Positions 20,836-33,711 of a stretch of DNA of 64,000 nucleotides are shown one piece after another. Each line of letters starts with the position of its first letter. The first letter of the stretch is position 1. The stretch covers positions 1,054,001 through 1,118,000 of the forward strand of contig JASBNA010000003.1 in the NCBI GenBank assembly GCA_038087015.1. Reading direction: 5' to 3'. The position numbers and the translations under genes were made by a program. Source of the DNA: Cerrena zonata (lineage: Eukaryota; Basidiomycota; Agaricomycetes; Polyporales; Cerrenaceae). The notes below the pieces were generated by a model, which did no database searches, was not told the DNA's origin, and was given only the letters and a program-made list of their open reading frames with translations.

Positions 20836-22337
20836 ATGTCTACACATGACAGGGTAATCAACTTTGGTGCAGGCCCGTCCGCATTGCCTGTTTCTGTCCT
20901 CGAGGAAACTGCCAAAAGTCTTCTCAACTTCTCCGGTACGGGTATAGGCATTGGAGAGATCTCTCATCGTTCCAAAGAGTTTACCGCGGTTGTCAATGAC
21001 TTGGAATCCCTCATTCGGACCCAACTCGATGTCCCCTCGACACATACGATCTTGTTCTCCCAGGGCGGAGCGTCGGCGCAGTTTTCTGCGGTGGTGATGA
21101 ACATGTTGGCGAGGTACAAGTTGTTGCATCCTGAAAAGACTGCGGAGGAGGTTACGATGGATTATGTCGTGACTGGGTCATGGAGTAAGAAGGCTGCTGA
21201 GGAGGCAAGGAGGCTTGGTGGGGGACAAGTCAATGTTGCTGTCGATAGTCGACAATTCTCGAAAGACGGCAAGTCATTCGATAACATCCCCTCGCATGAG
21301 TCGTACAAACTCTCGGAGGACCCTGCGCTGATTTACTATTGCGAAAATGAAACCGTGGACGGTGTCGAGTTCTCTCATGATTTAACTGCATCCACTTCAT
21401 TCCCTTTCCATCTCCTCAAGCAGGGTTCGCTTGTCCCTCTGGTCGCCGACTACTCTTCCTCGTTCATGTGCCGACCTATCCCTCGACTTGCAGACCATGC
21501 TATCATCTACGCTGGTGCTCAGAAGAACATTGGACCAGCCGGTCTGACCATCATCATCGTCAGACAAGACTGTATCGTCGACGTTGACGCTGCTGCTAAA
21601 CTCGGTACCGCTCCCGTTCCTCTTATGCTTTCCTACAAGACCCTGGCGGACGCAAAGAGTCTATACAACACCCCCTCCGTCATTTCCCTGTACATGACCA
21701 AATTGGTGTTGCAGAGGATGAAGGAGAAAGGTGGTTTGCCATATTTCGAAGAAATGAACCGAAAGAAGGCGGCGAGGATTTATGGGCTTCTGAAGGAGGG
21801 AGGAGAGAAGGGTGTTTTCGAGCGGAAAGTCAGTGATGGTTCGGAGAGTTGGATGAATGCGACTTTCCTTGTGGTCGGTGAAGGTGCCGAAAAGCGGTTT
21901 TTGGACGGGGCCGAGAAACAAGGGATGATGGCTCTCAAGGGACATAGGTGCGCTTGTTTGATGCCTCTCTTTTCAAATTACCGTATTCAATGAATTGATT
22001 ATTTTCCTACCTTATAGGGCTGTCGGAGGTATGTTTTATTAATTTCTCCATATAGAAATTCCTTTGTACTGAAGTCCCTTTCCCTACAGGTATCCGGGTG
22101 TCATTATATAACGCGATTGAGCTCGAGGACGCCGAAAAGCTCGCCGTTACATGGAAGAGTTTATCAAGCAAGAGGTTGCGGCCCGAGCGTCAGGCCTGCA
22201 GGATCGGAGAGAGAAACAAAACTGAATGTACTTGTAACAAGTGTTGCCGCATGGTGCCTCGAATCATTAGACGAATCCTTTGCAAATTCCAGAGCCCAGA
22301 ATCCAGCCCCCGCAGCGTTCCTAGGCTGCTGCGGTAG
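20836..22337 (+). CDS. SER1: Phosphoserine aminotransferase, C-terminus frameshifted
   Basis: Makes phosphoserine from 3-phosphohydroxypyruvate and glutamate in serine synthesis; PLP enzyme. Exon 1 (20836-21947) holds the start RVINFGAGPSALPVSVLEE, GIGIGEISHRSKEF, FSQGGASAQF and the PLP lysine in YAGAQKNIGPAGLT. Exon 2 is only 11 nt (22018-22028) and exon 3 begins at 22090, restoring GHRAVGGIRVSLYNAIELED. After EDAEKLA (about 22145) the annotated frame turns into non-homologous VTWKSLSSKRLRPERQ and runs to 22337. The next frame continues with the expected RYMEEFIKQEVAARA and stops at 22225. One missing base near 22143-22147 explains this: either a real mutation or an assembly error. Confidence 0.9.
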
Positions 22338-23320
22338 CTTGACGTTGATGGTCACAAGACAGTAGCATGTAAGATAGTAACTGCCAGAGCAAACTTTGTC
22401 CAGGCATTTCCACATAATCTCAATCGGTATGGGAAAATGCTGTAAACCCTAAGATGTCCTGTCACATTACAGTTCTAGCATATTCTGTTAAATCCCTTCA
22501 GCCACGAATCAGCTACGAACGTTGGCTCCGAGATGAATGGGATTAGTGAACGTAGAACGGCGATTGCTCAAGATCCAATGTCAAGCACAGAGAAGTCCGA
22601 CAGGCCAGTCTAGAAAAGGGGGAAGAGATCGTCGATCATTCTAGACTATTTCGTCAGGTCGTAGTGCAAGATAACAAAAAGATACCGCAGAAAACTGTAT
22701 GCCCGCCTAACCTTCGGTCTCTGTTCCTTGCTGACACAAGAAGTCTAGACAGAATCTGGCATATCTGCATTGTCATGAGAACTTAGCAGCTCCACGACGA
22801 TCGCCGAAAGACGCAAGCAGATACGTCAGATGCGAAGGCGTGGATAGTCCGGGTAGGAAAAAATAGATATGTCGAACTATCTCTCCGACGCCAAGGGAAA
22901 CTTACCTTTCCTTTACATACCTTGATACTGTGAACAAAAAGGCGTGTCACTGTCAGGGTCAGCCATAAAGAGACGTCCGCCGATGAATGCTGAGAAAGCT
23001 GGAACGCTCGAGAAAGAAGGTTACATGTCGGGGAAATCTTCTTTGCGTGTCTGCCGTAAGAGATAAAGATCACGAACCCAGAGCCACGGAGAGAGAGCAC
23101 GTTCAAGCTCGGAATCCAAGGGACAGTGGCAGAGAATACTGCTCTCGGGAGCGAAACCACCTCGTGTTCAATGTTCAAACAAATGTTGCTATTTGGAAGC
23201 AATAATGTACATTCCAGGAACAAATGGAATGGGAAGCACGGAAACGGAAGCATGAGAAGCAAGAAAGGAACCCGTGCGATAGAGTTAAGCATTGGTCAGA
23301 TAGACCATTTAGTCCATATC
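22338..23320. other. 1-kb convergent intergenic region
   Basis: Lies between the 3' ends of SER1 and FAM50. An open frame at 22783-23292 (minus, 169 codons) has no homology-like content and no splice support. Nothing else seen. Confidence 0.4.
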
Positions 23321-24780
23321 TCAATGGATCGTGTAATTGCCGTAATCCTTTTCCGGGTCGTACACCTAGACTCGTACCATAGTGTATTAGTATAATCGTT
23401 ATCAGAGGTAATCAGAATATGAGCAACGGTCACAGGGCAAAGAAACGGAGGACGGAGAACGAGGAATCGGAGGAGCGGGAGAAGTAGAAACAATAGATGG
23501 GAAGCGGGGAAGAGATATCGATATCGACGTACCTCCCATCTTGACGCGGGGAATATGTGTTTGTTGCGGTTGTACCAGCTTCGTTCAACCACTTTCCCAG
23601 CATGTGATTCATCCTTTTCCACCGTCGCATCGGCAAGTAGTCGGATGTCGTCGTGGACGTCAAAGTTGAACAAGGGACCGGATTTGCCTCGGGCTTTGTT
23701 AACTATGAAGTCGTAGAAGGTGTAGTGCTGGATATAATGTCAGAATCCAGAATCATGGTAGTTGGGTTTAGAGTTTCCTCACATGAGGTATAATCAAATC
23801 CTCCTAAATAAGACGCGTCCATAAATATATGTCCCCACAGCCAAGACAAAGCAAGATACATACCTTGACATACATCAGATTATCAACACTGACACCACGT
23901 AATTCGGGGAATTGCTGACGGCACTTCTCAAGGAATCCAGCAATGTCATCACCTTTTTTGCACTAGGAATGCCACGGAGAGGAATGCGCCAAAAATATTA
24001 TACGTGCATGTCTGTGTGGTCAGACGAGGTATCCAAAGTAGAGATAAAACAAATGCAACTTACCGTGACACTCTTCCTATGTCCACTTCCGTCCCAGAAC
24101 GAGTAAGTGATCTCGATATCCTCCTTCTTCATCTCCTCCTGCTTTCTCAGCCACTCCTGCCTCAACTCTTCCCGTTCACGTCTCTCTTGCTCTTCACGAT
24201 CCCGGTCAGGAAGGAAAGAGGTATCAACGTTAGGGTTCTTGCGAGTCTTTGCCTTCTTGGAAGGTTTATCCTCGGTATCGTCCTTAGGAGTACTATTGCC
24301 TCCACTGCCTTCTTCGTCCCCTTCGTCATCCATAGCAAACGAGAGGGTCGACTTGGCTACTTTCTTGCGCTTCTTCGTTTTCCTTTGTTCATCCCTAAAC
24401 AAGTACTCCACATCCTGTTAGTCACTTTACCTCACCCTAATATAACCGGCCCATAATACATCGCGGGGCTAGAAATAAATATAAATAACAAGACAAGTGA
24501 CATACTTGAGTTCATTCGTCCTAGCAGCCTCCCTCGCCTTCGCCTCTTCAAGTTCCTTCCTCTTCTGCTGAAACTCCTCTAAATGCACCAACCCCACTGT
24601 ACTCTTCTTCAAGCTATCCTCCATCGAATCATGTTGCCCTACAAACCGATTTGTAGACGGTCGAGCCTTCTCGGTTTCTTGAATCAGGTTGGCTTTCTGC
24701 CTCTCGAATTCCTGACGCATTTGATCTCGCTGTTTCGCGAGAGCGTCTTCACGACGTCCCTCGGCTTGGTTGCCCGACAT
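23321..24780 (-). CDS. FAM50/XAP5 family nuclear protein
   Basis: Minus-strand gene. The first exon (from ATG 24780) has a charged helix including [18 protein letters not shown], the XAP5 signature (human KSSTVGLVTLNDMKAKQE). The next has acidic/Lys-rich linkers, then [34 protein letters not shown] and [19 protein letters not shown]. Further exons give [39 protein letters not shown] and [17 protein letters not shown], and the last exon ends [17 protein letters not shown]50/XAP5 proteins are nuclear, associate with spliceosomes and chromatin and repress aberrant transcripts in fission yeast (Xap5). The exon 1-2 junction (near 24505-24513) lacks an ideal donor. Shares a 179-nt divergent promoter with uS13m. 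Confidence 0.85.
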
Positions 24781-24959
24781 TATTGTGAGATGAAGCTGTA
24801 GCAAGGTATAACAAGGTGAAATGAGGTTGAGCGTAAGCGTAAGTTTGAACTTGAAGGGAAATTGGGCGGAGTTTGAAAGTAGACGAACAACCTCAATGGG
24901 CGCTTTTCTCGCTGTACCAAACGTTTAACTCTAAAGCACCGAGTGACTGAAGGAGGAGG
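24781..24959. promoter_or_regulatory. Divergent promoter, FAM50 / mitochondrial uS13
   Basis: 179 nt between two ATGs on opposite strands. No obvious TATA box; includes GCGTAAGCGTAAG-type direct repeats near 24830. Confidence 0.4.
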
Positions 24960-25593
24960 ATGGTTCATATCCTAGGAAAGGTCCTTCCGGACTCACACTT
25001 GGCCAGAGTACGTTTCCAATCACACCATTTGAACTGTTGACTGTCTCTTGCTAGCACTAACCGATGAAATTACTTGTTGACAGCATGCCTTGACCAACTT
25101 TTACGGAATCGGTCGTTACACCGCACACCGACTGTGTGCGCGTATGCAGATTCACGACAGGAGTCGAGTCAAAGACCTCACCCCCTCTCAAATCCTTAAC
25201 TTGACCGCATTCCTCTCATCCCCATCCACCGCACCCTCTCCGCCTAAACACGCTCTCGCTTCTACGTCATTCAAAGCCCCAGGTCCCAGCAAACCTCCAC
25301 TCCCCACCTCCATCTCAAAACCTCGCACAAAATCACTCCCACAGAGTGCGGACTCAGGTTCAACGATGGCCGTTCAGACTCAAACTGTGGAGAAAAAGAA
25401 CAGCGACCCGTTGAAGAACTTGAAGATCGAGACCGAGTTGAAGAAGGAGATCCGGGAGAATATCATGCATCAGAGGATGATTGGGAGTTATGTGGGTAGA
25501 CGACATGCGCTCAGTTTGCCTGTGCGTGGACAGAATACACAGACGAATGCCAAGACGGCGAGGAGACTTAATAGGATTGGGCGGTATAATTGA
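24960..25593 (+). CDS. SWS2: Mitochondrial ribosomal protein uS13m
   Basis: Exon 1 (24960-25007) codes MVHILGKVLPDSHLAR; exon 2 (25084-25593) continues HALTNFYGIGRYTAHRLC. Total 185 aa. The N-terminal S13 helices (GIGRYTAHRLC, SRVKDLTPSQILNLTAFL) and the C-terminal rRNA-binding tail (MIGSYVGRRHALSLPVRGQ, TNAKTARRLNRI) are standard. Between them lies a ~60-residue Ser/Pro/Lys-rich insert (from PSTAPSPPKHALAS to QTQTVEKKNS) not present in bacterial S13. S13 sits in the head of the small subunit and contacts the large subunit; here it should act in mitochondria. Confidence 0.9.
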
Positions 25594-26185
25594 GGTTTGG
25601 CTGGTCTTGTGCTTTCCTTGATGTGTTCACTCTTCATTCAATGCATCTCATACACCTTTTTTACGTCTACAAGTATGCGTTTACAGTAATACACCTTTCC
25701 GCGTTCACCTCGACCGGGATGAACATGCATCTGATACGCCCGATCCATTCAGTGGTGTGTGTGCACCTCCGGGAACATCCAGTTTTATTCAGTTGACCCA
25801 AATACTCTATTGACCGAAGCGAGTCCTCCGGCTTCCGGTCTCTTTCTTCTCAGAAATCCAAAATCCTCACTCACCCGAACGACCTGTACTCCGGGGATAC
25901 AATTACCGTGTACGTCAAATTGCCTACTCTGATATCCACGGTTGCACTCCGGGTGCAGTTATGAGTACGGAACAGTATGAGGATACGAAAAAAAATAAGC
26001 AACCGAGAAATAAGAAGTCGGTGAGGAGCACGCGCAATATGTATATGAAGAGATCAAATGGGCTCCTGGGTATACAGTATACTGTACATGATTATAACGA
26101 CGGGTCCACGAGGCAAAAAAGCAGGTTGCCGCGGCGAATAGCGGATGCGGATGTGTGTGTGGTGTATGATGTTCTATTCAGTTGT
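25594..26185. other. Intergenic, uS13m / BET3 convergent
   Basis: About 590 nt; 3' UTRs expected. A plus-strand open frame at 25961-26275 overlaps the BET3 end and looks accidental. Confidence 0.4.
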
Positions 26186-27560
<1,375 letters not shown>

Positions 27561-29266
27561 TTCTACAATAGGGCTAGCGTGTGGTATGCGTGTATTGTTA
27601 TGTTCGGAGATTCAGATTGGTTCAATGATTTGTATGACTTGTGTCTAAACAGGTGATACGTGGACCGGTGATAGATCGATTGCGGTCCAGGTCTGAAACT
27701 CTGGATGTAATGAAGGAAGAATGAATGGAGAAGGAGTCTAAGCTTGCCAGTGAAAGTGAAAGATCCAAAACGAATGCTATGTAGCGCTTTCAAGTTCCAG
27801 TGAGCAGGCGCGTGACAATGCTCATCGGAGATCGTGACAATGCAAGTGTGATCGCGTGACAGGGCAGTCTTCTGTGAAATTCAGCAGCTTGCAAGCTGTT
27901 GGGATTAGCGGGAGAATGAGAGGAAAGGGCTGACAGTTATGCTGTACTCGTAGGCTAATAACGTCTGATAGATCTAAAGCTGGAACGGAAGCACGCGGTA
28001 CAGATGGCCAAAAGAAGAATTCTATCAGAATACGAATGAGGTGATACACGCTTTGGGACGGTGAGAGATCGCTCGCACGGGAACTAGGACATCCGACTAG
28101 GCCCTTGTACTCATATAGGACATGGAATCGATGCAGAGAACGATAGGGTAGAGAGAGAGGGAAGGGTCGAGACGCGTTGGCAAACTTCGGAAGTTCTTGG
28201 AACGAGATTACGGAGGAGGCTTGGGTGGAACGGAAGAACGGAAAAAAGAGGCTTCAGGAAGGCAGATTGAGCCGCACATATGTGGGGGGAGATGAAGTGC
28301 ACGAGGTGGATGTTGGCGGAGAAGAGAGAGTTGCCCCGTTTACGCGGACGCTGATCTTTTAATATTTAAATGAGCTGGCTCTGTTTAGGCTGGAATGTGC
28401 TACGGCGTGACAGGGAAGAGAGTACGGTACTATACATGAGAGGTAGTGTTAGGCGAGAGAGATGGGCATGCCGCGGAGAATGCGAAAAGTCAGAGATAAG
28501 GATATACTGTGGATGTATGCCCGTCGGTGTAGCGACGGCAGGATGAAAGTGAGCTTCCGAATACGGGGCTCGCGTGGCAGAGGGACTCCGACGACGCGGA
28601 AAGGCAAAAGGCAAAGCATGAGTACATGCATGAGTATTTGGGAGGAGTGGGGGAGAGAGTGGGTGTATGCAGAGTGTATGCGTGAGAGGAGAGGAAGAAG
28701 GAGGTCGGGCGGGAAGGGAAGCGGTGCAGAGAGAGGGATGGTGAATGCAATGTTTGGCGCTGTTGTGTGCTTTAGGGAGAGTGCTGCTGCTCGACCGGGT
28801 GTTCGCTTACTCTCATCTCGTCTCCCTCTTACCTCTAGCGCACACTTCACTCGAGGCCACCTGGGCTACATCTCTCTGCCTCTTTTACATGCGTCCTTCC
28901 CATTCAACACCCCTCTGGTCCTCGTTAACACGACACCACTCCCTCCAATTCCCTGCATCCTCCCGGTAAAATCTGCCACTGATAGAAGCAGAGCTCATCT
29001 ACCCCACCATCTCTCGTGGCCACTCGCCCTTCCCTTCACGGTAAGCTCTAATCACCCTCCTATAGACATCATCTTGTCTGAACATTTCTCCATTCGCCCG
29101 TTTACCACATCTCAGGCACCGTCGTAGATCGATATTATTCTCCTCCGGTCCGCCCTCCACTCCTCCACCTACCCTCTCCCAATTCCCATCGTCGGTCTTC
29201 CCCACGAACCACTAATCCATCAATTCCCAGTTCGTTCCTTACGCCTTCCCTTTTCTTCCTCTTGCC
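27561..29266. other. 1.7-kb intergenic region
   Basis: Divergent promoters of BET3 and of the gene at 29267. The plus strand is purine-rich around 28450-28740 and pyrimidine-rich at 28800-29260. A 221-codon open frame at 28462-29127 is best explained by this base bias. No conserved exon seen. Confidence 0.4.
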
Positions 29267-32200
29267 ATGGCTTCGCCTCAAGACCCCTCCGCCCATACGC
29301 CTCCAGGAGATCCTCAGTCCTTCCAGCAGTTCCAATCAAATGACCAGCAGTCCTCCTTTGCATCTATGATGGCCTCTGCTTCCTCCGATCCTTCTCTCGC
29401 TGTCTCACATCTGCCGTCCCCAATGTCTGCTATGTTTTCTCCAGAAGTAGACCCCACAACTGCCGCCGTCGCTGCAGCTGCAAACATGCCACTGATGTCC
29501 ATGGACACTCTTGACTCCCTCTCTGGCTCGGCCACCGACATGTCACATATCAACATGGTCTCCTCCTCTCTGCAGGAACCATCTATTGCACCGTCAGCGC
29601 TCATGAACGATTTCTCAGTCCAGCCCTCGTTTACCACGGATCTCACCATGTCTAATGTAGAGAACGTGGCTCACACTGTCCTCTCTTCTCCTAGCACCAC
29701 TACTGGTTCTAATAGCGCATCTCATACTTCTTCCCCTTCCCTAAATGGCGTGCCGCAGACGTTTCATATCGGCTCTTCATCCCTTGCATCTGCCCTGGAT
29801 AACAACATGCCACGCAGTCGTTCAGGATCTGCAGGCTCGCCCGGTTTGTTAACTACTGCTACTTCCGACTTGGGGGCTTCCACAAGTGGAAGTGGCCCTC
29901 CATCTTCCACACCCTCGCTCGGTTTCCCTCCTCGTAATGACCAAGCTTTCGCAGGCAGCAAGGAAAGTTCACCTGAGGCGCCGGCAGATGCCCATCTCAT
30001 GGTACTCGGTGATATGCTGAAAAAGTGAGATTTACCTCTTATTTCTCGTATTTTCCTTGTCCGCTAACAGAGATTGATGAAATTACTCAATTTTACGCAC
30101 ATTAAAGCATCGCACACCAGGCCAGTTCAGGAAGTGCTGCCTGTTCTATGGGTCAAACAGAGGACGCGCGTGGCATAGTTGACACATTGAAAAAGAATGT
30201 ACTCCTGGTAGCAGACCTCATTGCGGCCATGCAAGTACGTGATGGTCCAGGCACTGATCTGCTGACCGGTGCACCGTTGGGTGGTGGTGGACCTAACACT
30301 CTCGGCAGCCTAGCAGCTGCTCTGCTTCCGAAAGCATTAGATCTCGGACAGCAGTCCCTCTTAAATCCGCCAACTTCTTTCTCTGCTCCAACAAGTGCAC
30401 CAGACGCAAATCCCTCACTGGACGCACCAGATATGTCTCGAAAACGATGTGCATCCTCTGTAGCCGGTAACCGTATTCAGAAGGCACTCAAAATGGAGCC
30501 CCAGGACGACGTTTCACCGTTACAGAACCCTCCTCCTTCCATGGGATTGCACCCGTCGTCACATCCTCCTCCGTTACCATCGACGCACACCTTTTCATTT
30601 ACGCATCCCGTATCCATGGCTTCAATAACGGAACAACAACAACAACAGCAACATTCTCTTCCAGCATCGGTACCGAATTCAAGACCGCCGAGCCCATCGC
30701 GTATGCTTCATTCTTCACTAGGCATGCCCCAGCAGGATACTCAGATGACCAACGCACCGATCCCTATGCTCTCGTACGCGTCAATGGATGCGTCAGATTT
30801 TGCTCAAATGTCGAGCTCCATGCTTCCCCCACCGGTACCAGGATATATGACAAATTCACCGACAGCCGGTAATTGGCCCGATGCAGGTGTACCAAGTAAT
30901 GGTTCACAACATCGCCATACATTGTCGGGAGGGTCTCTGGGCTCTTTGGCTCGGCCAAGTCTTAATCTTGCGGGATCGTCATATGTTCCTACATCGGGCC
31001 CTTACATTTCACCTACACGCGCAACTCATCAAACATCCTCGGCTTCCGTTCCTCTACCACCGATATCGGCAACTGCTTCTGGACATCCTACCCTTCGCAC
31101 ATCACGTTCTGGTTCATTTTCTCATGTCAACCCATTTGCTTTCAGCGTATCTGATATTGCACCTCCGCCTCCACCGATGGCTGAAGCCATGCGATCAAGG
31201 CCTTCGACTGCCGGAATGCATGGAGAGACAAGACAGTCTTCGCCGGAATATGATGATGAAGGTGATCAGTCGGATTCTGGGCAGGGTTATTACTCTTCTT
31301 CTCCGCCTCAAGACGAATACGCCAAATTGGAATCAGGAGATCCCGGCATGGAAGGTGTACAATCGACATCTAGACCACGTACTGGAGGAAGGCGTCCGAG
31401 CCGTACCTCACCCGAGGGTGGATACATCGCGCATACCAACGAAGTACCTCAAGAATACCGGCCGGCCGTAGAACGGATATTCTTCGAGTTCTTGAATAAC
31501 ACCTGTTCTAACCGTAAGAGTCTAATTCGTTCCGGTTTAACAACGTAATTGTATTTACATTGGAATTCTCCCTCCCTTTCTTCTTTTGTCCGTATAGTGG
31601 ACGCGTCCGATGCCAAGGGAGAACCGATCCACCAGACACTGATGGCTAAGAAAATGCAACGATTGGATGAATCGCCCGATTTCCGGCCATTCAAATTCAG
31701 AATCCAAGCGTTCACAAACGCGTTTCTTGAGGAGGTATGTGGGGTTTTTGACGTTGGCTTCTATCTCGATCATAAGTGGAGTATCGGTATTAATCTGCAT
31801 CATTTCGTTGCAGCTGGCCCGACAAGGCTATCCGGAAGAAAAGATCCCGATGAAGAAGGTATGTCAGGTCTCTCGCCTCGTTCTTGCCATAGTTCGGCGG
31901 GACCCTGTTTGTCTTCGTTGGTCCCCATTTTTATTGACCCCCAACTTCTCGGCATGTCTAGATCCGAAACTTCCTCTGGAACCAGCCGTATATCTCTCGG
32001 TTCAACGAAGAGGGTAAGAAATCAAAATCAAAAGGGAACCATATCTGGCACGTCGATGCAAAGAAGACAGAGACCGGGTGGCTCTTCCGTCCCTTCCAAC
32101 GTCGATTGGCAGGCGCCCCTCCAGGTGTTGCATACATCGGTCTTCGCTGGACATGGCAGCCGCGAATCTGGGACCCACAAGCATCTCGATCCAATATGCC

Positions 32201-33322
32201 GGTCAAGTACAGTTCGCCGTCTCTGCCGTCATGGCTATCGTGGAAGGACGGCGCGTTGACCGGCATCCCACCGCCCGACGCTCAAAGCTGTGACGTGACC
32301 ATTGAAGCAAGGGTAAGTTTGCTTTCCCCCCCAACTTTCCCCCTCCAGTTGATCGATCGAGCTCATTTCAATGATTGTTTTGGGTTGGTTTATGTGGATG
32401 TTGTGGATGTTGGCTTGTTGCGATTCTCGTAGTTTGTTCAAGATGGTAAAGAAGAGATGTTGTCGCATACTGTTCATGTGTCCATCGCACCAGTGGCGTC
32501 TGTCGACACCTTTCGTCCCTTCAAGGCGGCCATCTCTCGTAGGGGATATCTCCAATGCTCGTCGTATCTTGAGCGATTCAGCGTTATCCCAGACCACTAC
32601 ACCTCGGTACGTGTCTTATTGCTCCCTCGATCATCATCCACAAAAGCTAATCATTGTAATTCCTGTTTGTTATTTATAGATCATCAAGGGCGCCATCGTT
32701 TTCCACTCCCGTGCCAAACATCGTGGCACCTGATTCTCAGGTGGTGCAAGTGTTGACGACGGCGGCTCAGAGAGTAGCAGAGGAGGCTCAGTCCCAGGTG
32801 GTCGCTTCACCACTAGATGCAGGACCAGAGTTGCAATCGCTGGCAAAACAACAGCATGTGCTTACTGTAACCGCGCAAGCGTTCAATAGTAAATCGGGGA
32901 CGGATATACCTACGGGTTCATCAACACAATCGAATGCATTAGCAGCAGCCGCCCAACAGGTGGTGCTCCAAGCTGCTCGTCAAGTCGTAGCAGATCGCGT
33001 TTCAGGTTCACCACCGTCACAAGCGCCTGGGACTCAGGTGACGGTCAAGGAAGTGTCTGTTGCTACACAATCGGCTGTGGCCCAGGCTGTGGAGATTGTG
33101 GGGCCGTTGTCGAGCGAGGTGGATGTGTTGATGACTGCAAAGACACTCCTTCAGCAGCAGACACGCGAGTCGTTAAGTCCTCCACAGGCTGTTGATCCTT
33201 CCCAGATGGCCGTTCCGCTGGATCCTGTACGTCCCCATTCGACGGGCACTTCTCTTCCTGGAAATTTCCAGCAGTCGAATATGGGCATGCCGGTTTCTGT
33301 TGGGTATTATTCTCATTCATAA
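29267..33322 (+). CDS. Large Ser/Pro/Gln-rich protein with a conserved C-terminal region, family not recognised
   Basis: Exons 29267-30024, 30108-31513 and 31598 onward keep frame. The N-terminal ~700 residues are low-complexity Ser/Pro/Thr with a short poly-Gln (near 30635-30650) and one ordered helix (ARGIVDTLKKNVLLVADLIA). A well-structured region follows: EYRPAVERIFFEFLNNTCSN, QTLMAKKMQRLDESPDFRPF, KFRIQAFTNAFLEEL, FLWNQPYISRFNEEGKKSKS, KGNHIWHVDAKK and GVAYIGLRWTWQPRIWDPQ. It looks like a nuclear regulatory protein; I cannot name the family. After DHYTS, splicing at the best acceptor (32680) gives IIKGAIVFHSRAKHRGT and a stop at 32732. A 200-codon Ala/Gln-rich open frame continues in a different phase to 33322, so the C-terminus is uncertain. 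Confidence 0.65.
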
Positions 33323-33711
33323 GTGCATTCTCTGATTCTTCCCCACTTCTTTTCTTGTCTTTCATCATTCGTTTCAGTTGCTGGTGTTTGAGTTATGAAT
33401 GTGTTTGGGTTGGTGTGTTCAAATGGACCGGACTTACTTACTTTGTTCTACTTTTTAACCACATGTTGATTCTTCTTTCACTTTCACCACTCACGTTATC
33501 ATTCAATTCCGTTGTTCCTCAGTTCTCTCTCTCCCTCTCTCCCTTTCTTGTGTTTTGTTGTGCATAGACTAATATTTAACACTCCCACTCGTTCATTGTC
33601 GATGTATGAAATAGCAAAGTCTCGGAACAAAAGTTGTCTAAGATCATCTGAATTCGTCATTATCCCATTTATCCCATTATCATCCCCTCGCTCCTTGTCT
33701 ACTACATCATT
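33323..33711. other. Convergent intergenic region
   Basis: About 390 nt of T-rich 3' UTR-like sequence. No gene seen. Confidence 0.4.

Noticed and set aside
22783..23292. 169-codon minus-strand ORF
   Set aside because: Composition is not protein-like, no conserved motifs, and no continuation across splice sites.
28462..29127. 221-codon plus-strand open frame
   Set aside because: Purine- then pyrimidine-biased sequence explains it; no homology-like blocks and it overlaps the promoter region of the gene at 29267.
30630..30660. CAG/CAA repeat as an unstable trinucleotide tract
   Set aside because: Only about seven Gln codons, mixed CAA/CAG; ordinary for low-complexity regulatory proteins.
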